Shown here: positions 25,153 to 33,321 of the stretch, one piece after another | How positions within the stretch are numbered: position 1 is the stretch's first letter | Layout: every line of letters begins with the position of its first letter | NCBI RefSeq assembly: GCF_000702265.1 | Contig: NZ_KL370880.1 | Location: 310,001 to 374,000, forward strand | Direction of reading: 5' to 3' | Origin: Butyrivibrio sp. NC2002 | GTDB lineage: Bacteria; Bacillota; Clostridia; Lachnospirales; Lachnospiraceae | Length of the DNA: 64,000 nt | Notes under the pieces: model-generated | Database searches by the model: none | What the model was told of the DNA's origin: nothing | Seen by the model: only the letters and a program-made list of their open reading frames with translations | Program-made: the position numbers and the translations under genes

Positions 25153-26901
25153 ATGGCTGTAGAAGATATTCTTAGATATGGATTTGATAAATTTGATAAT
25201 AACGAATATGACGAGGCGATATTGGCATTTATGGCAGCTCATCAGGCAAGTTCTGATAAGCAGATGAAAAATGACATTTTTCAGGTTGTAAATGAAAACT
25301 TCATTGCTCCAAACGAGGGAGAGTTTAGGAAGGCTTATGAAGAAAACTGCAAATTGCTTCGTGAAAATGAGAAATTACATTTAGTTAGTATCCCCAAATA
25401 TGAGGAATTATCTTTAAAAATGATCCCTGTTTCCGATTCAAGATTTTATGTCTGGAATGATGAAGAAAAAAGATTCGAAGGTAAGCAGCCGGTAATTGTC
25501 GAAGAAAATCTTCAAGATGTCAAAACAAGGATGTTTTCACCAATCTTGATTGATGGTTATTCTGATATACGGGGTATCATTCATAATGGAGAGCAGTCGC
25601 GAAATATGAGAGTCTATCTGGTTCTAGGAAATGATCGATTAGTTCGACAGCTATTTTCGTATTTTATTATTCCGGGAATGGCAGAAAAGCTCTTAGAACT
25701 AAATGTAGACATATTTGAAGATAAGCAAACTTTCAAAGAATATTTGATAAGTAGCGGAGCATATATTCCACGGCAAATAAAAAGTGATGACTTAGATGAG
25801 TATACTCAAATGATGTCGGAAATACATGCGGAGAGAATAAGAGAAAATAGAAAAGGAGACAATGTTTTTTTATCAATCTGTATTCCTTCTTTCAATCGTG
25901 GAAAAGAAGCGTTGGAGACGGTCAAAAATCTTCAACAACTTATGTATGATGAAGAGATAGAAATAATATTGTGTAATAACAGTTCAACAAAAGGCGTTGA
26001 ATATTATGAAAAAATCCGCGAATTATCGGGACAGGATAAGCGCATAATTTATAAGGAAATGCAATCACGATGTTATAGGGACAGCTTTGAGAACGTTATT
26101 GGGCTTCCTACTGGTAAGCATGCTCTTTTGTCTACTGATCAGGATCATATGATTATTGAGAAGTTAGACAATGCACTTCAGTATATCTACGATAATTGTG
26201 AACTAGGTTTGATATCCTTTGAAACAAAATCAACGATAAGTAAAACAATCTATTATGATCGTGAAAAAAGTACAATTTATGCTGATACATTTGAAAAAAT
26301 ATACCACGCTTGTGGCTCGAATTACCTTACTGGATTATGCTTCAATATGGAGGCAATACGTGAAAATGATTTATGCGAAAAGCTGATAAATAAATATCAC
26401 AATGAAGATAATCTAATGTATAACGATTATACACATTGTGTGTTTGCAGCATATTTAGTGAAAAATAGTGCATATGCTTTTTCTGCAATGCTTTTATTTA
26501 CAGATGAAGCTGAACCGGAAAGCTTATATTTTGATAATGGTGAATTTAGATTACAATATATCTTTCCTGAAAGCAGGATGAAAAGGATACGAAATGAGAT
26601 AGCTATACTGATGGATTTGGAATTGTATTCATGGGATTTTACTTCATGTTTATTAAATGCTTTTTTGGATGTATATAGATTATTAAGAATTGGTTATCAG
26701 TTTTATTTTGAAGAAATGATCAAAAAACATAGCTGGGATGACACTTGTGATTATGTTTACAAAGAACAGCTGGATATTATCAATAATGAAAAAGTCATGC
26801 AACATGTTGGCAGAGATTATTATAGAAAACAGATAGATGAACAAATAGAAGAACGCTATTTGAAAGAAAAAGCGGATAAATCTTATGTATTAAAAAATTA
26901 G
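25153..26901 (+). CDS. Glycosyltransferase with GT2-type domain
   Basis: A 582-residue protein. Its middle (from about residue 237) is a GT-A fold of family 2 type, starting FLSICIPSFNRGKEALETV and carrying STDQDHM near residue 327 as the likely metal-binding DxD equivalent. The N-terminal 200 residues contain the same ENF-x2-P-x3-E-x4-Y-x2-N pattern (residues 48-65) as the preceding CgeB-like protein, so a shared module is joined to two unrelated catalytic folds. The C-terminal 150 residues are helical and charged. It starts after AGAGGGG with a 100-nt gap before it, the largest in the second half of the block. Substrates are unknown. Confidence 0.8.
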   Translation: MAVEDILRYGFDKFDNNEYDEAILAFMAAHQASSDKQMKNDIFQVVNENFIAPNEGEFRKAYEENCKLLRENEKLHLVSIPKYEELSLKMIPVSDSRFYVWNDEEKRFEGKQPVIVEENLQDVKTRMFSPILIDGYSDIRGIIHNGEQSRNMRVYLVLGNDRLVRQLFSYFIIPGMAEKLLELNVDIFEDKQTFKEYLISSGAYIPRQIKSDDLDEYTQMMSEIHAERIRENRKGDNVFLSICIPSFNRGKEALETVKNLQQLMYDEEIEIILCNNSSTKGVEYYEKIRELSGQDKRIIYKEMQSRCYRDSFENVIGLPTGKHALLSTDQDHMIIEKLDNALQYIYDNCELGLISFETKSTISKTIYYDREKSTIYADTFEKIYHACGSNYLTGLCFNMEAIRENDLCEKLINKYHNEDNLMYNDYTHCVFAAYLVKNSAYAFSAMLLFTDEAEPESLYFDNGEFRLQYIFPESRMKRIRNEIAILMDLELYSWDFTSCLLNAFLDVYRLLRIGYQFYFEEMIKKHSWDDTCDYVYKEQLDIINNEKVMQHVGRDYYRKQIDEQIEERYLKEKADKSYVLKN

Positions 26902-26950
26902 TGATTATTATGGCTATAATAATGTAATTAGTCAGGACTTGGAGGGGGAT

Positions 26951-28471
26951 ATGATTGACAGACCATTATTTGTTTTTGAGATGGCAAACAACCATCAGGG
27001 AAGTGTTGAACACGGAAAACGAATTATTAGAGAGATAAAAGAAGTGTGCAATGATTTTCCGGAGTTTGATTATGGATTCAAATTTCAGTACAGAGATCTG
27101 GATACCTTTATACATCCGGATTATAAAGATAGATTTGATGTAAAAAATATAAAAAGATTTCAGGAAACAAAGCTCACTCAGGAACAGTTTGCAGAATTGT
27201 TAAATGAACTCCGCAGCTGTGGTTTTAAGGCAATATGCACACCTTTTGATGAAATATCGGTAGATAGGGTTGCAGAGCAAGGATATGATTACATTAAAAT
27301 TGCCAGCTGTTCATTTACAGATTGGCCCCTACTTGAAAAAATAGCGTCTAAGAACAAACCTGTAATAGCTTCCGGAGCAGGAAGTAGTATGGATGACGTA
27401 TGTAGGGTGGTTAATTTTTTTACTAATCGAAATATTGATTTTTCACTGATGCATTGTGTGGCTGAATATCCTACGACTAATGCGCATTTGCAACTTAATC
27501 AGATAGATTATTATAAAAAATCTTTTCCTAGCATCAGGATTGGATTTTCAACACATGAAGCACCGGACAATACAATGCCGATACGTCTTGCAGTGGCAAA
27601 GGGAGCACGAATATTTGAAAAGCATGTTGGAGTACCGACTGATACTATCACGCTTAATGGATATTCGGCGAATCCACAACAGATAAGAGAGTGGTTATTG
27701 GCAGCCAGAGAAGCTTATGAAATTTGCGGTATAGAGGGCGAAAGATATCCATCAACGGAAAAGGAACAGGCGGACCTAGCGGCTTTGAGACGAGGTGTAT
27801 TTGCAAGGAATAATTTAATTCCGGGAAAGCCTCTTGAACCTAAAGATTACTTTCTTGCTTTTCCGTGTTGTGAAGGACAACTTGTTGCAAGTGATCTGTC
27901 TAAATACAATAGTATATCAATTAAGAATAATATTGTTCACAATGCTCCAATTATGAAAACGGATATCCTGGAAAAGAATAATACAGAGGAATTATATGGC
28001 ATATTGAAGGAACTTACACAGTTACTTTCAGATAGTAATGTTGTAGTTCCGGTTGGAAGCGAATGTGAGATATCTCATCACTACGGAATTGAAAAGTTTC
28101 ATGAGACAGGTGTTGCAATGATAGATTGCGTTAACAGGGAGTATTGCAAAAAAATATTGGCTGTACTGCCCGGACAGTCACATCCAACACATTATCATGT
28201 ACAGAAAGAAGAAACATTTGTAGTACTGCATGGTGATCTGGAAATCGTACTTGATGGCGAAAAGAAAGTGCTCCATAAGGGAGATCTTATGACTGTTGAG
28301 AGAAAGGTAAAGCATAGTTTTGCATCGGAAAATGGATGTGTATTTGAAGAAATATCTTCGACACATTATGCAAATGATTCTTTCTATGATGAAAGAGACA
28401 GCTTCGTCAGACCAAGAAAAACTAAGGTACATTTTACAAATGAAATGATGAAGCAGATAAATAGGGAATAG
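26951..28471 (+). CDS. NeuB-family synthase fused to a cupin domain
   Basis: A 506-residue fusion. Residues about 1-270 match the NeuB fold (sialic/nonulosonic acid synthase), with FVFEMANNHQGS, the phosphate-binding KFQYRD, KIASCSFTDWPLLE, SLMHCVAEYPT, GFSTHE and the catalytic FEKHVG near residue 220. Residues about 280-345 resemble the SAF/antifreeze-like domain (LRRGVFARNNLIPG). Residues about 395-480 are a cupin, with HPTHYHVQKEETFVVLHGDLE and H-S-F later. NeuB enzymes join phosphoenolpyruvate to a hexosamine-type aldose. No CMP-nonulosonate synthetase lies nearby. The start at 26951 follows GGAGGGGG. The cupin may isomerise or bind the sugar. Confidence 0.85.
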   Translation: MIDRPLFVFEMANNHQGSVEHGKRIIREIKEVCNDFPEFDYGFKFQYRDLDTFIHPDYKDRFDVKNIKRFQETKLTQEQFAELLNELRSCGFKAICTPFDEISVDRVAEQGYDYIKIASCSFTDWPLLEKIASKNKPVIASGAGSSMDDVCRVVNFFTNRNIDFSLMHCVAEYPTTNAHLQLNQIDYYKKSFPSIRIGFSTHEAPDNTMPIRLAVAKGARIFEKHVGVPTDTITLNGYSANPQQIREWLLAAREAYEICGIEGERYPSTEKEQADLAALRRGVFARNNLIPGKPLEPKDYFLAFPCCEGQLVASDLSKYNSISIKNNIVHNAPIMKTDILEKNNTEELYGILKELTQLLSDSNVVVPVGSECEISHHYGIEKFHETGVAMIDCVNREYCKKILAVLPGQSHPTHYHVQKEETFVVLHGDLEIVLDGEKKVLHKGDLMTVERKVKHSFASENGCVFEEISSTHYANDSFYDERDSFVRPRKTKVHFTNEMMKQINRE

Positions 28472-28534
28472 CACTTGCTTTATAAGTGATCACTTGTTGA
28501 CTATGTTTACTTTGGAATTTGATCGGATTTATCT

Positions 28535-29542
28535 ATGGATAATAAATTTGGTAATAATATAAATTTAAATAGAATTAATCTAGGACAAGCTATTCCTTTG
28601 GAATGGCCGTTACTATTACTTGTTGAGTTATCTGGTTACTGCAATTTTGAATGCAAATTTTGCCCGCATGGAACAGAGAATGATAATCTGGTAAAGAACA
28701 ATATGGATTTTAAACTGTTCAAAAAAATTGTAGAGGAATTAGATCGAGATCAAGCCCATATTGCTAAAATCAGGTATTGTGGAATGGGTGAAATGCTTAT
28801 TAACCCAAATGCAGTAGATATGATGAGTTATTTAAGAGATGTTGTCAGAAGAGGGAATCTTAATGTTGAGTGCCTTGAATTGATAACTAATGGAAGTCTA
28901 TTTAATAAGATCAATGCGAAAATGTTATGTGAATCGGTAGATAGAATAGTAATAAGCGTTGAGGGCCTTAATTCAGAAGAATACCAAAGTGTAACTGGGA
29001 CAGCTATAGATTATGAAGCTTTTTTAGAAGGCATAGTCAATATTTATGCAAATAAAGGAAATTGTGAAATAGTGGTCAAAATTCAAGGTAATTCTATAAA
29101 AAGTGAACATGATAAGAAGAAATTTGAATTGCTGTTTGAAGATAAAGCGGATTTGCTTTCGATAGAAAACCTTACAGATATGTGGCCGGGATATGAAACA
29201 AAACTTGTAGATACAGATAGGAGCTTTAGATATCATGTTGGTGAGGGTGTTGTAAGAAAAAAAGTGTGTGCGCAAATATTTAAATCATTGCAGATTTATG
29301 CGAACGGCGATGTTGTTCCTTGTTGTTTTGATTGGGAAAGGCTTAATTACCTGGGAAATGTGAGAGAAAAATCAATTAAGGAAATATGGAATGGATCCGA
29401 ACTTCGTAAGCTTATATATAAACATCTTATGTTACAAAAAGACACGTTTGAACCATGCAATACGTGCTATGGAAATGATTATTGTGATATAGACGCGGTA
29501 GATGACTATAGGGAAGAAATACTAAAGCGAATGACTTTTTAA
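28535..29542 (+). CDS. Radical SAM protein, SPASM-like (island copy 3)
   Basis: A 335-residue radical SAM protein with CNFECKFC (cysteines 36, 40, 43), a CGMGEMLINP strand, and a C-terminal part with VCAQIFKSLQIYANGDVVPCCFDWE, YLGNVREKSIKEIWNGSE and CNTCYGNDYC, which fits a SPASM domain with extra cysteines. Central residues (NGSLFN, DRIVISVEGLN, EEYQSVTGTAIDYEAF) line up with the next gene, so these two form a second paralogous pair. The ribosome site is weak (GGA only). A 12-bp palindrome, AAGTGATCACTT, lies just upstream at 28484-28495. Confidence 0.85.
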   Translation: MDNKFGNNINLNRINLGQAIPLEWPLLLLVELSGYCNFECKFCPHGTENDNLVKNNMDFKLFKKIVEELDRDQAHIAKIRYCGMGEMLINPNAVDMMSYLRDVVRRGNLNVECLELITNGSLFNKINAKMLCESVDRIVISVEGLNSEEYQSVTGTAIDYEAFLEGIVNIYANKGNCEIVVKIQGNSIKSEHDKKKFELLFEDKADLLSIENLTDMWPGYETKLVDTDRSFRYHVGEGVVRKKVCAQIFKSLQIYANGDVVPCCFDWERLNYLGNVREKSIKEIWNGSELRKLIYKHLMLQKDTFEPCNTCYGNDYCDIDAVDDYREEILKRMTF

Positions 29543-29570
29543 AAAGTAAATGTTTAAATGAGGGGGTTAA

Positions 29571-30596
29571 ATGAAAGCAAGATTATTAAATGCGGAAGCA
29601 CCTGGGGGAAAGCGAGACAATTTGGTACAAAGTTTGCCGCTTTCTACACCATATGTAGTACAGTTTTTTCCGATATATGCATGCAATTTTACTTGTGAAT
29701 ATTGTCATCATTCAATACCAAAGAATAACCGCGAGTTTGTTACTGAATGGCCGGTTATGGAGTACTCATTATATGAAAAATGTATAGATGAATTGGCTGG
29801 TTTTCCTGAAAAAGTAAGAACTTTGAGATTTGTAGGAATGGGAGAACCCTTGCTTCATAAAGACATTATTAAAATGATAAAATATGCAAAAGATAAAAAA
29901 GTATCCAATAGGGTAGAACTTATATCAAACGGATCATTGTTGTCACATGATATGTCGGATGCACTTATTAGTGCTGGACTTGATAGACTTGTTATTTCAC
30001 TGCAAGGTACAAGTGCGGAGAAATATAAAAAGGTTTGTGGTGTAGATATTGATTTTGATACTTTTGTCAGCAATATAGGGTATCTTTTCAATAAAAAAAT
30101 GGATATGGAAATATATTTGAAGATTGTTGATGTTGCACTTGATGGTGATGATGACAGAGAGAGATTTTTTAAGATATTTGGAGATATCTGTGACACAATA
30201 GGAATAGAAAATGCAGTTCCGATTTTTCCGGATGTTGAGTTCAATAATGTTTTGAATACAGAGTCGAGAGTAAAAACACAATTTGGTCTTCCTATGAAGA
30301 AGATGAATGTGTGTCCTCAGCCATTTTATACTATGCAGATTAATCCTGATGGGAAAATAGTAGGATGCTATGCCGTTTATTATCCCAGAATACTTGGGGA
30401 TTGTAACAATAGAAGTCTTGAAGATATCTGGAATGGCGAAGAATATATGAAATTTCGTATGGAAATGTTAGACGGGAGAGCTAATGTTTGCAAGTTTTGC
30501 AAAGAGTGCAAAATCAATGATTTTCGGATATTTCCAGAGGATAGTCTTGATGAGTATGCTGATGAACTTAAACGCAAATATGAAGAGTTGAAATAA
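29571..30596 (+). CDS. Radical SAM protein, SPASM-like (island copy 4)
   Basis: A 341-residue radical SAM protein with CNFTCEYC (cysteines 38, 42, 45), GMGEPLLHKDI, SNGSLLSH and DRLVISLQGTSAEKY, the last three shared with copy 3. The C-terminal part has VCPQPFYTMQINPDGKIVGC, RILGDCNNRSLEDIWNGEEY and CKFCKECK, typical of a SPASM-type auxiliary cluster region. It starts 28 nt after copy 3 with AGGGGG as ribosome site and ends 12 nt before the SDR gene. The fixed order radical SAM-radical SAM-SDR-radical SAM suggests a short tailoring pathway on a sugar or its carrier; this is inference. Confidence 0.85.
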   Translation: MKARLLNAEAPGGKRDNLVQSLPLSTPYVVQFFPIYACNFTCEYCHHSIPKNNREFVTEWPVMEYSLYEKCIDELAGFPEKVRTLRFVGMGEPLLHKDIIKMIKYAKDKKVSNRVELISNGSLLSHDMSDALISAGLDRLVISLQGTSAEKYKKVCGVDIDFDTFVSNIGYLFNKKMDMEIYLKIVDVALDGDDDRERFFKIFGDICDTIGIENAVPIFPDVEFNNVLNTESRVKTQFGLPMKKMNVCPQPFYTMQINPDGKIVGCYAVYYPRILGDCNNRSLEDIWNGEEYMKFRMEMLDGRANVCKFCKECKINDFRIFPEDSLDEYADELKRKYEELK

Positions 30597-30608
30597 ACGG
30601 AGCTGGAC

Positions 30609-31529
30609 ATGAGAATAATTGTGACTGGTGCTAGTGGTCCTATAGGTGTTCCTCTCATTTATGAATGTATAAAGAGAAAAATAGAAGTGCTTGCAATTGT
30701 AAGAAAGCATTCTCCGAGGGTCAAGAACATTCCACAGAATTCATTAGTACAGGTGCGGGATTGTGGAATAGAAAATATATTCAGTCTCGAAAAAGAAGCT
30801 AAGGATAAGTATGATGCGATCATTCATTTAGCATGGACACACACGAAGGGAGAGGATAGGAAAAATTCTCTCTTACAGGTTAAAAACATAGAACTATCTT
30901 TGTCTGTTGCAGAATTTGCAAGGAAAATAGGTTGCGAGGTTTTTGTTGGTGCGGGGTCTCAATCAGAGTATGGAATATTGAATGGGATAGCATCGGAAGA
31001 AACGCCAGTAAATCCTTGGGAAGCATACGGAATGGCAAAACTTGCAAGTGGTCAGTTAATATTAAACCATTTGCATAATTATGGCATGAGGGCATGTTGG
31101 GTAAGGATTTTTTCAACTTATGGTCCTTTTGAGAATGAATATACATTTATCTCTTATTTGATCAGAACTTTAATGGAAGAGAATGTTCCAAATTTAACGC
31201 AAGGAATGCAAGTGTGGGATTATTTGTATATTGAAGATGCTGTGAATGCTTTGATTTTGCTTGCTACAGATAAAAATGCTGATGGAGTATATTGCTTAGG
31301 CGGTAGTAATCCGAGAAGTGTCAAAAAATATGTTGAAGCCATAAGAGATATTGTAAGACCGGGTTACGAATTGCCTTTTGGAAATATACCTTATGGTACA
31401 AGACAAAGTATGCATCTTGAGGCAGACATCACTAAAATAAAACATGATGTGGGATTCTATCCCCAAATAGATTTCGAAGAGGGTATAAAAAGATTATATC
31501 GATGGTATAAAGGAGAGTATTCTTTTTGA
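30609..31529 (+). CDS. NAD-dependent epimerase/dehydratase (second SDR)
   Basis: A 306-residue extended SDR with VTGASGPIGVPL at the N-terminus, HLAWTHTKGED, GAGSQSEYG, YGMAKLASGQL (Tyr-x3-Lys), RIFSTYGPFENEYTF and WDYLYIEDAVNA. The set fits sugar-nucleotide epimerases, reductases or dehydratases. It differs from the SDR at 19780 (the first motif is TGASGPIG rather than TGGCGFIG), so it is not a recent copy. Only 12 nt separate it from the radical SAM gene before it and 16 nt from the one after. Substrate is unknown. Confidence 0.85.
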   Translation: MRIIVTGASGPIGVPLIYECIKRKIEVLAIVRKHSPRVKNIPQNSLVQVRDCGIENIFSLEKEAKDKYDAIIHLAWTHTKGEDRKNSLLQVKNIELSLSVAEFARKIGCEVFVGAGSQSEYGILNGIASEETPVNPWEAYGMAKLASGQLILNHLHNYGMRACWVRIFSTYGPFENEYTFISYLIRTLMEENVPNLTQGMQVWDYLYIEDAVNALILLATDKNADGVYCLGGSNPRSVKKYVEAIRDIVRPGYELPFGNIPYGTRQSMHLEADITKIKHDVGFYPQIDFEEGIKRLYRWYKGEYSF

Positions 31530-31545
31530 GGTGGAGGTATAAGTT

Positions 31546-32622
31546 ATGGCATTAACTGGTAAGGAACAAGCATCAAGGAACTATTTGAAGGAAAGAAAGC
31601 CGAAAGTATTTGAAAAAGTGTCTCGGTTTACGGAAAAATATAAAAAAGGTGAGAGTATAGCATTGATACAACTGCAGTATAGGTATGGCTGCAATATGCT
31701 GTGTGAACACTGTTCAATCGAAGCATATCAGAAAAATGCAAAAGGTAAGAAGAGCCTTACTCCAAATGATGTAAAAAAACTTGCGGATCAAGCGGATGAA
31801 ATGGGACTTGCAAGATTTGTTATTAGTGGAGGAGAACCTACAACTTTTCCGGATTTGGATGAATTAGTTGAGGCAATAGGACCTGACAGATTCTACATTA
31901 ATTCTGATACTAACGGATATCTACTTGCCGAAAAAGTTCAACATATGAAAGACATTGGAATAGACAGAATCCAACTATCAATTGACAGCTTGAATCCAGA
32001 AGAACACGATAGCTTTAGGAAGAAGCCAGGAGCATGGCAGCATGCTATGGAAGGTATGGAAGAATGCCTTAAGATAGGAATGCCTTTATTCATACAGACG
32101 GTAGTAACCAGACAGAGACTGCATTCTACTGAATTTATTGATTTTGTAGAGTTTTTTAATAATAAGGGAATAACAGTTTTTATTACATTTGCAAAGCCGG
32201 TAGGTGCATATGAAGGTCAGTTTGACAGTATGATTGATGAGAAAGATCTGCAATATGAACGTGAACTGGAGAAGAAATATAAACTTTGTACTCATTTGAC
32301 ACCGGGATATGGGCTTAACATGGGGTGCATCGGTGTTAAGGATTTTATATCAGTCACGCAGTATGGTGATGTACAGCCCTGCCCGTATTTTCATTGCTCT
32401 ATAGGAAACGTATTTGACACGCCATTGAAGGATATCATTCAAAATGGATTAAAGATTAAGTACTTTGGGGAGCATTATGATGAATGTTTCCTTGCCCAGG
32501 ATGTTGAGTGGGTAAAAAAATATGTTGCAGCAAAAATATATGGAAAGCCGGTACCAGTTCCTTTTGAGGAAGTGTTTTCTGAAGATGACTGGACAAAAAA
32601 TCCTTATTGGACGTTGCTCTAA
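31546..32622 (+). CDS. Radical SAM protein (island copy 5)
   Basis: A 358-residue radical SAM protein with CNMLCEHC (cysteines 49, 53, 56), FVISGGEPTTFPDLDEL and DRIQLSIDSLNPEEHD, the standard barrel motifs. Downstream, GCIGVKDFISVTQYGDVQPCPYFHCSIGNVFDTPLKDII is a SPASM/twitch-like region with several cysteines. It is less like the other four, which form two pairs. The start has GGAGG 8 nt upstream. It is the last gene of the 19-gene block; a hairpin with a T-run follows 24 nt after the stop. Its role is unknown beyond a likely part in glycan tailoring. Confidence 0.85.
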   Translation: MALTGKEQASRNYLKERKPKVFEKVSRFTEKYKKGESIALIQLQYRYGCNMLCEHCSIEAYQKNAKGKKSLTPNDVKKLADQADEMGLARFVISGGEPTTFPDLDELVEAIGPDRFYINSDTNGYLLAEKVQHMKDIGIDRIQLSIDSLNPEEHDSFRKKPGAWQHAMEGMEECLKIGMPLFIQTVVTRQRLHSTEFIDFVEFFNNKGITVFITFAKPVGAYEGQFDSMIDEKDLQYERELEKKYKLCTHLTPGYGLNMGCIGVKDFISVTQYGDVQPCPYFHCSIGNVFDTPLKDIIQNGLKIKYFGEHYDECFLAQDVEWVKKYVAAKIYGKPVPVPFEEVFSEDDWTKNPYWTLL

Positions 32623-32646
32623 TATGATTTGGGCTTGCTTATTTTT

Positions 32647-32692
32647 CCCGATGCAATATATTTATTATGAGTATATGGCATCGGGAGTTTTG
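32647..32692 (+). terminator. Terminator closing the glycosylation block
   Basis: CCCGATGC at 32647-32654 pairs perfectly with GCATCGGG at 32678-32685, followed by AGTTTTGT. The loop is 23 nt and AU-rich. It marks the likely 3' end of the operon that begins at 9135. Confidence 0.65.
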
Positions 32693-32746
32693 TGATAATC
32701 GAACTTTTTATGATTTTATCTGTGGGTATTAATTGAGATTTTTTAT

Positions 32747-32775
32747 TTGACATAGGATTATCTAGTGGTTAATAT
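32747..32775 (+). promoter_or_regulatory. Sigma-A promoter upstream of the split Rpn gene
   Basis: TTGACA at 32747-32752, a 17-nt spacer and TAATAT at 32770-32775 match the housekeeping promoter closely. It lies in the 340-nt gap between the glycosylation block and the Rpn gene and points to the latter. Apart from this and the terminator I see nothing else coding in the gap. Confidence 0.55.
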
Positions 32776-32962
32776 GTTATATATTCAAATTTCGAATTAA
32801 GGAAAATCAGGGAGTATCGCCCACTTTTTTCAATTATTATTTTGGAACAGAATAAAAACCTTAGGATTGCTTACGTAATGTATAATAAATCTATTTTGAT
32901 TATTTCTGCTTTTCTTTTTCCTTAATCGTTTTTTGAACAGAATGATTAAGGAGGACATAATA

Positions 32963-33202
32963 TTGTCAAAAGAATTACATGTAACAATTAACCCTAAGTA
33001 TAAGGACAGGTTGTTTTACAGGCTATTTGGAAGCAAGGAGCATCCGGAGTGGACACTTAGCCTTTATAATGCAATAAATAACTCTTCTTATACTGACGTG
33101 AATACGATTGAGTTTAATACACTTGAAGATGCTCTGTATCTGGGAATGAAGAATGACGTATCTTTCATAATTCAGGAATTTCTATGCGTTTTTGAACACC
33201 AA
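32963..33202 (+). pseudogene. Rpn-family nuclease/transposase, 5' fragment
   Basis: The first 80 codons of an Rpn-family (recombination-promoting PD-(D/E)XK nuclease, often called a putative transposase) gene. It opens MSKELHVTINPKYKDRLFYR and continues ALYLGMKNDVSFII, both typical. TTG at 32963 is the start, with AAGGAGG 8 nt upstream. The frame is cut after FEHQ by the RIT element; the rest of the gene resumes at 36686 in the right frame (STYNPNMPFRMM). Reading on across the junction gives only a short foreign tail. Removing the insert would give about 314 residues, a normal length for the family. Confidence 0.85.
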
Positions 33203-33255
33203 TTATGTAAAGCTTTACATAACTGATGTTATGTGTAGGAACCACTTATGTAAAG
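33203..33255 (+). repeat. Left end of the RIT element
   Basis: The end begins with a perfect 20-bp palindrome at 33203-33222 (half-site TTATGTAAAG), which runs into the 34-bp terminal inverted repeat at 33222-33255 that starts ACTGATGTTATG and ends TTATGTAAAG. An inverted partial copy (AGTGGTTCCCACA, 33282-33294) lies just inside, so this end can fold into a 13-bp stem with one mismatch. Confidence 0.8.
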
Positions 33256-33321
33256 TTTAGTACATTTATCTTGTTTTTTGTAGTGGTTCCCACACTTCAT
33301 TTTTACATAATAATCTACGTT

